DNA from: Achromobacter ruhlandii
Lineage (GTDB): Bacteria; Pseudomonadota; Gammaproteobacteria; Burkholderiales; Burkholderiaceae_B
Direction of reading: 5' to 3'
DNA: 64,000 nucleotides
NCBI RefSeq assembly: GCF_902859695.1
Contig: NZ_CADIJL010000027.1
Coordinates: forward strand, 1-64,000
Position 1 is the stretch's first letter. Each line of letters opens with the position of its first letter. The translations under genes were made by a program, and so were the position numbers. The notes under the pieces were generated by a model. It was not told the DNA's origin and made no database searches. It saw only the letters and a list, made by a program, of their open reading frames with translations. Positions 1-7,588 of this stretch are shown in pieces.

Positions 1-180
1 GATGGCGGCCGCGCCGCCGCGGCGCATGCCCGCGCGCACGCCGGCCTGGCGCGCGGCGGGCGTGAGGGCGGCGACGCGTTCCTGGTCGAGGACCGCGTAG
101 GCCTGCGCCTCAAGCGGCCAGTGCGGGCGCAGGGCGTCCAGCGGCAGGCAGCGCAGGCAGGCGGCGATCCAGAGGCGCAT
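1..180 (-). CDS. imuB: ImuB, Y-family polymerase-like SOS mutagenesis protein (partial, N-terminus only)
   Basis: Only the first 60 residues lie in the window; the gene continues past its left edge. The start MRLWIAACLRCLPLDALRP and the segment YAVLDQERVAALTPAARQAGVRAGM match the opening of the ImuB family. These are Y-family polymerase relatives that lack polymerase catalytic residues and link the beta clamp, ImuA and DnaE2 in SOS-induced translesion synthesis. The start codon lies 71 nt inside the 3' end of imuA, in another frame, so the two genes are co-transcribed and probably translationally coupled. A dnaE2 gene would be expected next to the left, outside the window. The family call rests on a short N-terminus but is supported by the imuA neighbour and the LexA box. 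Confidence 0.85.
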   Translation of the reverse strand, partial: MRLWIAACLRCLPLDALRPHWPLEAQAYAVLDQERVAALTPAARQAGVRAGMRRGGAAAI

Positions 181-808
181 GGCGGGTGGGCGCCAGGACG
201 CCGGGCTCCAGGCCCACGTACAGCGGGGCCTCGCAGACCGGTCCGCGGCGCTTGAGGATATGGACGGACAGCCCGCCCGGCGCGGGCGCGAGCGCCAGGC
301 GCAACGGGGCGGGAGTGGCGTGCTGCGCCGCGCTGGCCGGGCGCAGGGCGACGAACAGCAGGTCGCTGGCCTGGGCCGCCAGGTGCAGCCGGCGCAGCGA
401 TTCGGGGCGCACGTGCGGCAGCCAGCAGAGCAGGGCGCCACAGCTGCCGTTTTTCAGGATCTGCTCGGCGGCCCAGAGGGCGTCCAGCGGTTTTTCGGGG
501 GCGACCCAGAGCAGTTGGCGCGGGTCGAGCCGCCAGCTCATCCAGCTGGCGATGTGCGGCGCGTGCGGCGGCTGCACCAGGGCGATGGGGCGGCGCGTTT
601 CCAGTTGCGCCAGGGCCGGGCGCAGCAGGCGGATTTCACCGATGCCGGGTTGCGGCGCCAGCAGCTCGATCAGCGAGCCCAGCGGCCAGCCGCCGTCCGG
701 CAGCTCGGCCGACAGGGCGGCGTGGCCGGTGGGCAGGCTGCGGGCGGCGCCGCGCGCCAACTGGGTGGCGCGCCACAACGCGGGATGGATCTGTTCTGGC
801 GACGGCAT
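110..808 (-). CDS. imuA: ImuA, SOS translesion synthesis-associated RecA-like protein
   Basis: The 232-residue product is a RecA-fold protein of the ImuA (SulA/RecA-like) family that acts with ImuB and DnaE2 in damage-induced mutagenesis. Residues 39-58 (GGWPLGSLIELL... PQPGIGE) correspond to the RecA ATP-binding region, but GIGE at 55-58 replaces the GxGKT loop, as expected for ImuA proteins, which are not functional recombinases. The segment on 'the superior CLLCWLPH'-like strand and the C-terminal Pro/Ala-rich tail also fit. I chose the ATG at 808 (MPSPEQIHPALWRA). The frame stays open upstream to 1015, but that stretch would cross the LexA box and shows no family resemblance. A LexA box 93 nt upstream indicates SOS control of the operon. 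Confidence 0.88.
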   Translation of the reverse strand: MPSPEQIHPALWRATQLARGAARSLPTGHAALSAELPDGGWPLGSLIELLAPQPGIGEIRLLRPALAQLETRRPIALVQPPHAPHIASWMSWRLDPRQLLWVAPEKPLDALWAAEQILKNGSCGALLCWLPHVRPESLRRLHLAAQASDLLFVALRPASAAQHATPAPLRLALAPAPGGLSVHILKRRGPVCEAPLYVGLEPGVLAPTRHAPLDRRLPALPAAGRPAPALAA

Positions 809-900
809 GGCGGGCGGACGACCCGGTTTTTCCTGGGTGAAGATTCGGTGGGCGGCGGCACGGCCGGGCGGAGAGGGCGCCTGGCCGAAATCGCTTGTTG

Positions 901-916
901 CTGTATGAATATACAG
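901..916. promoter_or_regulatory. LexA (SOS) box
   Basis: The sequence CTGTATGAATATACAG is an exact CTGT-N8-ACAG palindrome, the consensus of the proteobacterial LexA operator. It lies 92 nt upstream of the imuA start. In Bordetella and Pseudomonas relatives the imuAB-dnaE2 operon is a LexA target, so repression of imuA by LexA is the straightforward reading. An effect on the divergent gene is possible but less likely, because that gene has its own promoter 150 nt away. Confidence 0.93.
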
Positions 917-1061
917 TATTTTACCTGACCCGGAAGGCACCGGATGTATCCGCCAATTGCACCGTATTGGTGCGCGCCGCAAGGCCCGCTTGGAGGCACG
1001 ATGCGCCGTCGCCACCCCCGCCCCGCCCCTGGAAGGGGCCGGTCATTAACCCGTGCAGGGC

Positions 1062-1078
1062 TTGGCACGCTTCCTGCT
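1062..1078 (+). promoter_or_regulatory. Sigma-54 (RpoN) type -24/-12 promoter
   Basis: TTGGCACGCTTCCTGCT contains the invariant GG (1064-1065) and GC (1076-1077) exactly 10 nt apart and matches the consensus TTGGCACG-N4-TTGC at all but one of the conserved bases. It lies about 60 nt before the start of the receptor-like gene and is correctly oriented. RpoN control of chemotaxis and motility genes is common, which agrees with the product. Confidence 0.75.
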
Positions 1079-1136
1079 TCTGTCCCCATGTCACCGTCTC
1101 CTCACGCAACAACGACCAACAAAAGGAGTGCTGAAC

Positions 1137-2189
1137 ATGGCCCATCAACCGGAAAGAATCGTCGAACTGTCGCGCCGCGTCGAGCGCATTTCGAACGAGA
1201 AGATCGAGAGCATCGTCGATATCAACCAGCAGGCCAAATACCTGTCGCTGAACGCGCGCATCGAGGCCGCGCGCTCGGGCGAGGCGGGGCGCGGTTTCGC
1301 GGTGGTGGCCAACCAGGTGCAGTACGTGTCCGAGCAGATCACCGGCATCGCCGACGCGCTCAAGGAAGAGTTGGCCGGGTCCATCGCCGACCTGATCCGC
1401 ATCGGCGAAAACACCTTGCACGAGATCCGCGGCTACGAGGGCCGCCGCCTGGGCGACCTGGCGCTGAACATGATCGAGACCATGGACCGCAACCTGTACG
1501 AGCGTTCCTGCGACGTGCGCTGGTGGGCGACGGATTCGTCGGTGGTGCGGGCCTTGCAGGAACCCGGCGCCGACAGCGCCCGCCACGCCAGCGGCCGGCT
1601 GGGCGTGATCCTGGACAGCTATACGGTCTACCTGGACCTGTGGGTGGCCGATGCGCAGGGGCGGGTGGTGGCCAACGGCCGTCCCGACCGCTATCCGCAG
1701 GCGCGCGGCGCCAACGTCAGCCAGGCCGAATGGTTCCGGCGCGGGATGGCCACGGCCGACGGCGGCGAGTACGTGGCCATGGACATCGACAGCGAGCGCC
1801 TGCTGGACGGCGCCCACGTCGCCACCTACGCCACCGCGATCCGGCGCGATGCCGACAAGCAGGGCGAACCGCTGGGCGTGCTGGGGGTGTTCTTCGACTG
1901 GAGCCAGCAGGCCGACAGCATCGTCAGGTCGGTGGGATTGTCGGAAGAGGAGTGGGCGCGCACCCGCTGCCTGCTGGTCGACAGCCGCCAGCGCGTCATC
2001 GCCGCCTCGGACGGCCCCGTGTCGCTGAAGGAGCGCTACGTGCTGCGCCACGACGAGCGGCCGCGCGGCTACTACGAAAACGCCGATCGCGGCCTGGTGG
2101 GGTTCTCGCTGACGCCGGGTTATGAAACCTACGCCGGCCTGGGCTGGTACGGCGTCATCGCGCAGCGTCCGCGCGACAGCTTCGAATAG
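1137..2189 (+). CDS. Soluble methyl-accepting chemotaxis-like protein with C-terminal Cache domain
   Basis: The 350-residue protein opens with the conserved MCP signalling tip: residues 26-68 include IVDINQQAKYLSLNARIEAA and SGEAGRGFAVVANQVQYVSEQ. In usual receptors this tip is near the C-terminus, after a sensor and membrane segments. Here it is N-terminal, and residues about 90-350 form what looks like a Cache-type sensor (YLDLWVADAQGRVVANGRP, ATYATAIR, GVLGVFFDWS, LLVDSRQRVIAAS, AGLGWYGVIAQRP). I see no hydrophobic membrane segment and no signal peptide, so the protein should be cytoplasmic. The signalling helix is also short, with no obvious methylation helices. The ATG at 1137 has an AAAAGGAG ribosome site and a sigma-54 promoter upstream. 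It may sense an intracellular ligand; the ligand is unknown. Confidence 0.8.
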   Translation: MAHQPERIVELSRRVERISNEKIESIVDINQQAKYLSLNARIEAARSGEAGRGFAVVANQVQYVSEQITGIADALKEELAGSIADLIRIGENTLHEIRGYEGRRLGDLALNMIETMDRNLYERSCDVRWWATDSSVVRALQEPGADSARHASGRLGVILDSYTVYLDLWVADAQGRVVANGRPDRYPQARGANVSQAEWFRRGMATADGGEYVAMDIDSERLLDGAHVATYATAIRRDADKQGEPLGVLGVFFDWSQQADSIVRSVGLSEEEWARTRCLLVDSRQRVIAASDGPVSLKERYVLRHDERPRGYYENADRGLVGFSLTPGYETYAGLGWYGVIAQRPRDSFE

Positions 2190-2271
2190 GGGCGGCGCCG
2201 ACGGGACGGCAGGAGGGGGGGCGGGGGCGCGGCTCAGGATGCGCCCCGGTCCGCGAGGCCCCTGCGGTCAG

Positions 2272-2340
2272 GCCCGCACGCTCCGGCCCGCGCGCTCGGG
2301 GGCGCGTGCTCGGGGCCGCGTGCTCAGGCCCGCCGCTCAG
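2272..2340. repeat. Degenerate 14-bp tandem repeat at the lysP 3' end
   Basis: Four consecutive 14-nt units (2272-2285, 2286-2299, 2300-2313, 2314-2327) and a 13-nt fifth unit (2328-2340) share a pattern close to GCCCGCGCGCTCRG. The last unit contains the lysP stop codon (2337-2339), so the array begins inside the end of the coding sequence and runs downstream. The copies differ at 1-4 positions, so this is an old or drifting array. Confidence 0.6.
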
Positions 2341-3878
2341 GTCCGCGCGGCCTGGCCGGCGGCTACCGGTTCGTCCTGCGGCACGCCCGCCGCGCGGTCG
2401 GCCTCGAAGCCGTAGAACTGCATGTCTTCGTAGCGGATCCAGCGCGACTTTTTCACCAGCCGGTGGCCGATCCAGAACGCCAGGAACAGCGGGATCGCCA
2501 GGTAGGTCGAGACCACCCCGATCCAGTCGATGCGCTCGTCCAGGAAGGCCTGGTAGTTCTGGCCCAGCGTGACCAGCAGGCACAGCACGAAGGCAAACAG
2601 CGGCCCGAACGGGAACAGCCCGGCCTTGTAGGGCAGGTTGGCGGTGTCGTAGCCGTGCTTGATATAGCCCTGGCGGAAGCGGTAGTGGCTGACGGCGATG
2701 CTGAGCCAGACGATGAACTCGGTCATGCCGGCGAAATTCAGCAGCCAGATGTAGACCGCCTTGGGGCTGTAGACCACGCTGAACATGCACAGGCAGGCCA
2801 GCGCGGTGGTGGCCAGCAGCGCGTACAGCGGCACGCCGTTGCCGGTCAGGCGCTTGAACACGGCCGGGGCCTGGCCCTCGACCGCCATGTTGAACAGCAT
2901 CCGCGTGGCGGCGTACATGCCCGAATTGCCTGCCGACAGCACCGAGGTCAGGATCACCGCGTTCATCACGGTGGCCGCCGACAGCAGCCCGGCGTGCTGG
3001 AACACCAGCGTGAACGGGCTGACGGCGATGTCCTCGACTTCGTTGCGCAGCAGTTGCGGGTCGGTGTAGGGGATCAGCAGGCCGATGATCAGGATCGCCA
3101 GCACGTAGAACAGCAGGATGCGCCAGAACACGTGGTTGATGGCGCGCGGCACGTTGCGGCGCGGGTTCTCGGATTCGCCGGCGGCCACGCCGACCAGCTC
3201 GGTGCCCTGGAACGAATAGGCCACTACCATGGCCACCCCGACCCAGGTGGCGGCGTTGCCGACGAAGGGCGCGTCGCCCACGGTCCAGTTGCGCACGCCG
3301 ACCGGCGCGTCGCTGTGGATGATGCCCACCAGCATCGCCAGGCCCAGCACGATGAAGCACAGCACCGCCACCACCTTGATGATGGCGAACCAGTACTCGG
3401 CCTCGCCAAAGCTGCGCGCCGAGAAGGCGTTCAGGCCGAAAGTCAGCGCCAGGAAGGCGACGCTCCAGATCCAGCCGGGGGTATCGGGGAACCAGTACGC
3501 CATCACCAGTTGGGCGGCCACCACGTCCACCGCCACCACCGTGGCCCAGCTGAGCCAGAAGTTCCAGCCCAGCGCGAAGCCGAAGCCGCCGTCCACGTAG
3601 CGCGAGGCGTAGGTGCAGAACGAGCCCGAGACGGGCATGAAGGTGGCCAGTTCGCCCAGGCTGGTCATGATGAAATAGACCATCAGGCCGATCAGCAGGT
3701 AGACCGTGAGCGCGCCGCCCGGGCCGGCCTGGGCGATGGCCGCGCCCGAGGCGATGAACAGGCCGGTGCCGATGGCGCCGCCCAGGGCGATCATGGTCAG
3801 GTGGCGCGCCTTGAGCACGCGATGCAACTGGTTCTTGCCGGCCGGCGGGGTTCCCGAGTCTGTCGTCGGTGTTTTCAT
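2337..3878 (-). CDS. lysP: Lysine-specific permease (APC superfamily)
   Basis: The 513-residue protein has about 12 hydrophobic segments and the amino acid-polyamine-organocation family opening (RHLTMIALGGAIGTGLFIAS). Long stretches resemble Escherichia coli LysP more than its general aromatic or GABA permease relatives: IPYTDPQLLRNEVEDIAVSP, FQHAGLLSAATVMNAVILTS, and the C-terminal FPFGPLFAFVLCLLVTLGQN. It should import lysine across the inner membrane by proton symport. I chose the ATG at 3878 (MKTPTTD); a TTG seven codons upstream (3899) is an alternative, and neither has a strong ribosome site. The gene stands alone, and its 3' end runs into a short tandem repeat. Confidence 0.85.
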   Translation of the reverse strand: MKTPTTDSGTPPAGKNQLHRVLKARHLTMIALGGAIGTGLFIASGAAIAQAGPGGALTVYLLIGLMVYFIMTSLGELATFMPVSGSFCTYASRYVDGGFGFALGWNFWLSWATVVAVDVVAAQLVMAYWFPDTPGWIWSVAFLALTFGLNAFSARSFGEAEYWFAIIKVVAVLCFIVLGLAMLVGIIHSDAPVGVRNWTVGDAPFVGNAATWVGVAMVVAYSFQGTELVGVAAGESENPRRNVPRAINHVFWRILLFYVLAILIIGLLIPYTDPQLLRNEVEDIAVSPFTLVFQHAGLLSAATVMNAVILTSVLSAGNSGMYAATRMLFNMAVEGQAPAVFKRLTGNGVPLYALLATTALACLCMFSVVYSPKAVYIWLLNFAGMTEFIVWLSIAVSHYRFRQGYIKHGYDTANLPYKAGLFPFGPLFAFVLCLLVTLGQNYQAFLDERIDWIGVVSTYLAIPLFLAFWIGHRLVKKSRWIRYEDMQFYGFEADRAAGVPQDEPVAAGQAART

Positions 3879-4040
3879 GGAATGCACAGGTTGATGCAAA
3901 GCCCCGCGCCGACCGCGAACGCCCCTGAGCGCCTTGTGGACACCGGGGGCAGGAGCCGGCCCGGGGGGGCGCTTTGCCTAGGATTGCGTATGACGGGCAT
4001 TTTACAATGGGGCCATCCAGTGCCTGTCCGGAGCCGTAGC

Positions 4041-4760
4041 ATGGCCACTTCTTCCCCCGCGTCCCCCCACGAAATCGAATTCCTGCCCGAGCCCGGCACC
4101 GAGGTGCGGCAGTTGTTCATCCTGCTGCATGGCGTCGGCGGCACGCCCGCCAACCTGGTGCCGCTGGCCGAGGCGGTGCGCGCCGCCTTTCCCGCGTCGG
4201 CGGTGCTGATTCCCGAGGGCTTCGAGCCCTTCGACGGCGGCGGCGCGGGCCGTCAATGGTTCTCGGTGCGCGGCGTGTCCGAGGACAACCGGCCCGAGCG
4301 CGTGGCCCACGCCCTGCCGCCGCTGGAGGCCTACGTGAAGGCGGCCCAGGCCCGCTTCGGCCTGTTGCAGTCCGACACCGCGCTGGCCGGCTTCTCGCAG
4401 GGCGCCATCATGGCGCTGGAACTGGTGCAGGCGCACGACGGCATGGCCGGCCGCGTGATCGCCTTTTCGGGCCGCTACGCGCAACTGCCCAAGGCCGCGC
4501 CGCAGTACACCACGCTGCACCTGCTGCATGGCGCCGACGACCCGGTCATGCCGGTGGCCTTGATCCAGGCCGCGCAGGCGCGGCTGGACGAGCTGCATGG
4601 CGATTCCACCATCGACGTGGCCACGCACGTCGGCCACGAACTGCATCCGGCGCTGATCCAGCGCGCCATCGTGCGGCTGCAGACCTGCGTGCCGCTGCGC
4701 AGCTGGGAAGCGGCGCTGGGCCTGAACCAGTCGCCGCCCGACGGCACCACGCTGCATTGA
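4041..4760 (+). CDS. Alpha/beta-hydrolase, carboxylesterase/phospholipase family (YpfH-like)
   Basis: The 239-residue cytoplasmic protein is a small serine esterase of the carboxylesterase/phospholipase (YpfH, Abhydrolase_2) family. The catalytic triad is readable: nucleophile Ser119 in GFSQG, Asp in GADDPV (166-167), and His199 in VGHELHP. The oxyanion-hole motif HGVGG is at 30-34. Length and motif spacing are normal. Its physiological substrate cannot be deduced. The ATG at 4041 lies 33 nt after a TACAAT -10-like box (4003-4008). It is divergent from lysP and has no obvious functional link to its neighbours. Confidence 0.85.
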   Translation: MATSSPASPHEIEFLPEPGTEVRQLFILLHGVGGTPANLVPLAEAVRAAFPASAVLIPEGFEPFDGGGAGRQWFSVRGVSEDNRPERVAHALPPLEAYVKAAQARFGLLQSDTALAGFSQGAIMALELVQAHDGMAGRVIAFSGRYAQLPKAAPQYTTLHLLHGADDPVMPVALIQAAQARLDELHGDSTIDVATHVGHELHPALIQRAIVRLQTCVPLRSWEAALGLNQSPPDGTTLH

Positions 4761-4842
4761 AGGCGCGCGACGCCGGTATTTGCGGATACCATGTCGGCCT
4801 GATCAATTCCGCCGCTGAATCCCATCGGCCGAGCCTGCCCGG

Positions 4843-5649
4843 ATGAGCCCCGCCAAATCCCCCGCCGCCGCGCGCGACGCCGATCCGGTCGGCGGCGCGC
4901 AGAGCATCTTCCGCGTGCTGCGCATCCTCAAGTACGTGGGCGCCGCGCCCGCGCGCGGGGTCGGCCTGACCGACGTGGCGCGCGACCTGGGCCTGACGCC
5001 GCCCACCGCGCACCGCATGCTGTCGGCCCTGCTGCAAGAGGGCTTTCTGGCGCTCAATCCCAAGCTCAAGACCTACAGCCTGGGCCGCGAGTCGTACATC
5101 CTGGGGCTGGCGGCCGAAAGCCGCCACGGCATCAAGGCGATCGCCGAATCGGCGGTGCTGCGGCTGGCGCAATCGACCGGCGACACCAGCTTCCTGTCGG
5201 TGCGTTCGGGCCACGAGGCGGTCTGCGTCGACCGCAAGACGGGCGATTTCCCCATCAAGATCCTGACGCTGGAGGTCGGCCACCGCCGGCCGCTGGGCGT
5301 GGGGGCGGGCAGCCTGGCGCTGCTGGCGTTCCTGCCGAACGACGACATCGAGCGGGTGCTGGCGCGCTACGACGCCTCGGCCGCGCCCGACCTGCCGTCC
5401 ACCGCCATGCTGCGCGAGGACATCGCCGCGGCCCGCAAGAATGGCTATGCGCTTAACCCGGGGCGCATCATCCCGGACATGCTGGGAGTGGGCGTGCCGG
5501 TGTATGACCGCGAGCAGCACGTGGTGGCCGCGCTCAGCGTGGCCGCGATCCGCTCGCGGCTGTCTGGGGCGCGGTTGCAGGAAGTGGTCGCGGCGCTGCA
5601 ACGCGCCGCCACGGAACTGGGCGCCGAGCTGGCGCCGCGTCCGGCCTGA
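4843..5649 (+). CDS. IclR family transcriptional regulator
   Basis: The 268-residue protein has an N-terminal winged helix-turn-helix of the IclR type (residues about 20-80, with GLTDVARDLGLTPPTAHRML) and a C-terminal ligand-binding domain (about 90-260, with GVGAGSLALLAFLP and DMLGVGVPVYDREQHVVAAL). IclR proteins sense small organic acids and control neighbouring catabolic genes. This gene converges on the SDR-Bug-TPP operon, and the paired palindromes at that operon's promoter (10165-10177 and 10302-10314) are plausible targets. That regulator-operator link is inference. Confidence 0.88.
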   Translation: MSPAKSPAAARDADPVGGAQSIFRVLRILKYVGAAPARGVGLTDVARDLGLTPPTAHRMLSALLQEGFLALNPKLKTYSLGRESYILGLAAESRHGIKAIAESAVLRLAQSTGDTSFLSVRSGHEAVCVDRKTGDFPIKILTLEVGHRRPLGVGAGSLALLAFLPNDDIERVLARYDASAAPDLPSTAMLREDIAAARKNGYALNPGRIIPDMLGVGVPVYDREQHVVAALSVAAIRSRLSGARLQEVVAALQRAATELGAELAPRPA

Positions 5650-5772
5650 CACGCGGCGCGATCGCGCGCGTCCTGGATCCGGGCTATCCGACAGGCATCG
5701 GACCGATCGGGAGCTGGCCGGCGGGCGGCGCGTCCTGGGTCCGCGCCGGCGCCGGCCGGCCTGCTACGCCGG

Positions 5773-6567
5773 CTATCGCCCCGCGCAGGACTTGCCGCCG
5801 TCCACCGGCAGGCACACGCCGGTGATGTACTTCGCTTCATCGCTGGCCAGGAACAGCGCCGCGTGCGCCACGTCCCAGGCGTCGCCCATGCGGCCCATCG
5901 GGCTGGCGGCGTGGCGGCGCCGACGCATTTCCTCCACGTCCTCGAACTGGCCCGCGATCTGGGTGTAGATCAGCGGCGTGTCCATCACGCCCGGCAGCAC
6001 CGCGTTGACGCGGATGTTGTCGGGCGCGTAGCGCACCGCCAGGGCGCGGGTCAGGTGGTTCAAGCCGGCCTTGGCGGCGTAGTACGAGGTGTACGGGTAG
6101 GTGTTGACCTGGATCGAGGCCAGCGACGAGATGTTGACGATGCTGCCGCCGCCCTGGGCCAGCATCACCGGCAGCACGTGCTTGCAGGTCAGGAACACGC
6201 CGGTCAGGTTGGTGTCCATGACGCGGTGCCAGCTCTCCTCGCTGGCCTCGATCGGGTCGCCCATCTCGGTGATGCCGACGTTGTTGTGCAGCACGTCAAT
6301 GCGGCCGGCCTCGGCCTGCATGGCCCGCACCGCCGCCAGGATCTGCGCGCTGTCGGTCACGTCGGCCGCCAGCGCGGTGCAGCGGCCGCCTTCCTCGGCG
6401 ATGATGCGGCGGGTTTCCTCGGCCGAATCGGCGCGCAGGTCGACCGCGAACACGTGGGCGCCTTCGCGGGCATAGAGCGCGGCGGCGGCGCGGCCGTTGC
6501 TCCAGCCCGGGCCGGACGAACCCGCGCCGAACACCAGCGCGGTCTTGCCTTGCATGCGCTGGCCCAT
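5773..6567 (-). CDS. Short-chain dehydrogenase/reductase (SDR) family oxidoreductase
   Basis: The 264-residue protein is a classical SDR. It has the nucleotide-binding glycine motif (VFGAGSSGPGWSNG, residues 12-25), NNVG at 95-98, Asn120, Ser147/Ser148 and the catalytic Tyr162-x3-Lys166. The variant glycine motif SSGPGWSNG is typical of a branch of catabolic SDRs. The C-terminal GVCLPVDGG motif is intact. It begins one nucleotide after the Bug receptor gene stops, so it is the last gene of a four-gene leftward operon. It probably oxidises or reduces an intermediate of whatever acid the Bug receptor imports; the substrate is unknown. Confidence 0.85.
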   Translation of the reverse strand: MGQRMQGKTALVFGAGSSGPGWSNGRAAAALYAREGAHVFAVDLRADSAEETRRIIAEEGGRCTALAADVTDSAQILAAVRAMQAEAGRIDVLHNNVGITEMGDPIEASEESWHRVMDTNLTGVFLTCKHVLPVMLAQGGGSIVNISSLASIQVNTYPYTSYYAAKAGLNHLTRALAVRYAPDNIRVNAVLPGVMDTPLIYTQIAGQFEDVEEMRRRRHAASPMGRMGDAWDVAHAALFLASDEAKYITGVCLPVDGGKSCAGR

Positions 6568-6568
6568 G

Positions 6569-7546
6569 TCAGTCCACCGAGATGTGCGCGAACTCGGCCA
6601 CCTTCTTCCACTTGGCCACGTCTTCCTTGATCATCGCGGCGAAGGCTTCCGGCTTGTCGGCCACCACGTAGGCGCCCACGCCAGCGTACTTGGCCTGCAC
6701 CTCGGGGTCGGCCAGCGCGCGGCGCGAGGCCTCGCCCAGCTTGGCCAGGATCGGCGCGGGCAGCCCGGCCGGGGCCAGCAGGCCGTTCCACATCTCGGCG
6801 TCATACGTTGGCAGGCCGACCTCGGCGAAGGTGGGCACGTCGGGCAGTTGCGGCAGGCGCTTGCGCGCGGCCACCACGATGGCGCGCAGGCTGCCGGACT
6901 GGATGTGCGCCATCGACGAGGCCGCCGTGTCCCACAGGATCGGCACCTGACCGGCGATGACGTCATTGAGCGCCGGGCCGGTGCCGCGATACGGCACGTG
7001 CATCATGTCCAGCCCCGACAGCGACTTGTAGTACTCCATCGCCATGTGGGTGGCGCCGCCGTTGCCCGACGAGGCATACGAATACTTGCCCGGCGCGCCC
7101 TTGATCAGCGCCACGAAGGACGCGTAGTCCTTGGCCGGGAAGTCCTTGTTGACCACGATCACGCCCGGCACGCGGATGATCTGCGTGACCGGGGTGAAGT
7201 CCTTGACCGCGTCGTACGGCAGGTTCTTGTAGACCGCCGAGTTGGTGCCGTTGGTGCTGGAGGTGCCCAGCAGCAGCGTGTAGCCGTCGGCCGGCGCGCT
7301 GGCCACGGCGCGCGAGCCGACCGTGCCGCCGGCGCCGCCCCGGTTCTCGACCACCACGGGCTGGCCGATCTGCTTGCCCAGCGCCTCGGCGAAGATGCGG
7401 CCGACCACGTCCGAGGTGCCGCCGGGCGGGAAGGGCACGATCAGGCGGATGGGGCGGTCGGGATAGTTGCTCTGGGCGCCGGCGGACGGCGCCAGCACGG
7501 TGGCCAGGGCGGCGGCCGCCACGGTCAGCCAGGTACGGATATTCAT
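6569..7546 (-). CDS. Bug family tripartite tricarboxylate transporter substrate-binding protein
   Basis: The 325-residue product is a periplasmic solute receptor of the Bug (TctC-like) family, which is strongly expanded in Bordetella and Achromobacter. Residues 1-24 are a signal peptide ending SAGA, followed by the family hallmark YPDRPIRLIVPFPPGGTSD, the GAGGTVGSRAVA motif and the ligand-contact region GGATHMAMEYYK. No TctA/TctB membrane genes are next to it, which is usual for these orphan receptors; they share membrane partners encoded elsewhere or act in signalling. It lies between a thiamine-diphosphate enzyme gene and an SDR gene in one operon, so its ligand is probably the substrate of that pathway. 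Confidence 0.9.
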   Translation of the reverse strand: MNIRTWLTVAAAALATVLAPSAGAQSNYPDRPIRLIVPFPPGGTSDVVGRIFAEALGKQIGQPVVVENRGGAGGTVGSRAVASAPADGYTLLLGTSSTNGTNSAVYKNLPYDAVKDFTPVTQIIRVPGVIVVNKDFPAKDYASFVALIKGAPGKYSYASSGNGGATHMAMEYYKSLSGLDMMHVPYRGTGPALNDVIAGQVPILWDTAASSMAHIQSGSLRAIVVAARKRLPQLPDVPTFAEVGLPTYDAEMWNGLLAPAGLPAPILAKLGEASRRALADPEVQAKYAGVGAYVVADKPEAFAAMIKEDVAKWKKVAEFAHISVD

Positions 7547-7588
7547 GGGTTGTCTCCTCGCTTGGGATGTCTGTGTTGTTATCCAGGC

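Larger units (their letters stand above)
809..1136. other. Divergent intergenic region with SOS and sigma-54 promoters
   Basis: This 328-nt gap separates imuA (leftward) from the chemoreceptor-like gene (rightward). It holds a perfect LexA box at 901-916 and a sigma-54 type promoter at 1062-1078. A Shine-Dalgarno run, AAAAGGAG (about 1121-1128), precedes the rightward start. No coding sequence is supported in it. Confidence 0.7.

Noticed and set aside
2463-4760. A long rightward open frame (up to 765 codons) antisense to lysP
   Set aside because: It is the complement of a well-conserved permease, rich in His/Gln/Arg/Gly as expected from GC-rich antisense frames. Only its last part (from 4041) is a real gene, the esterase.
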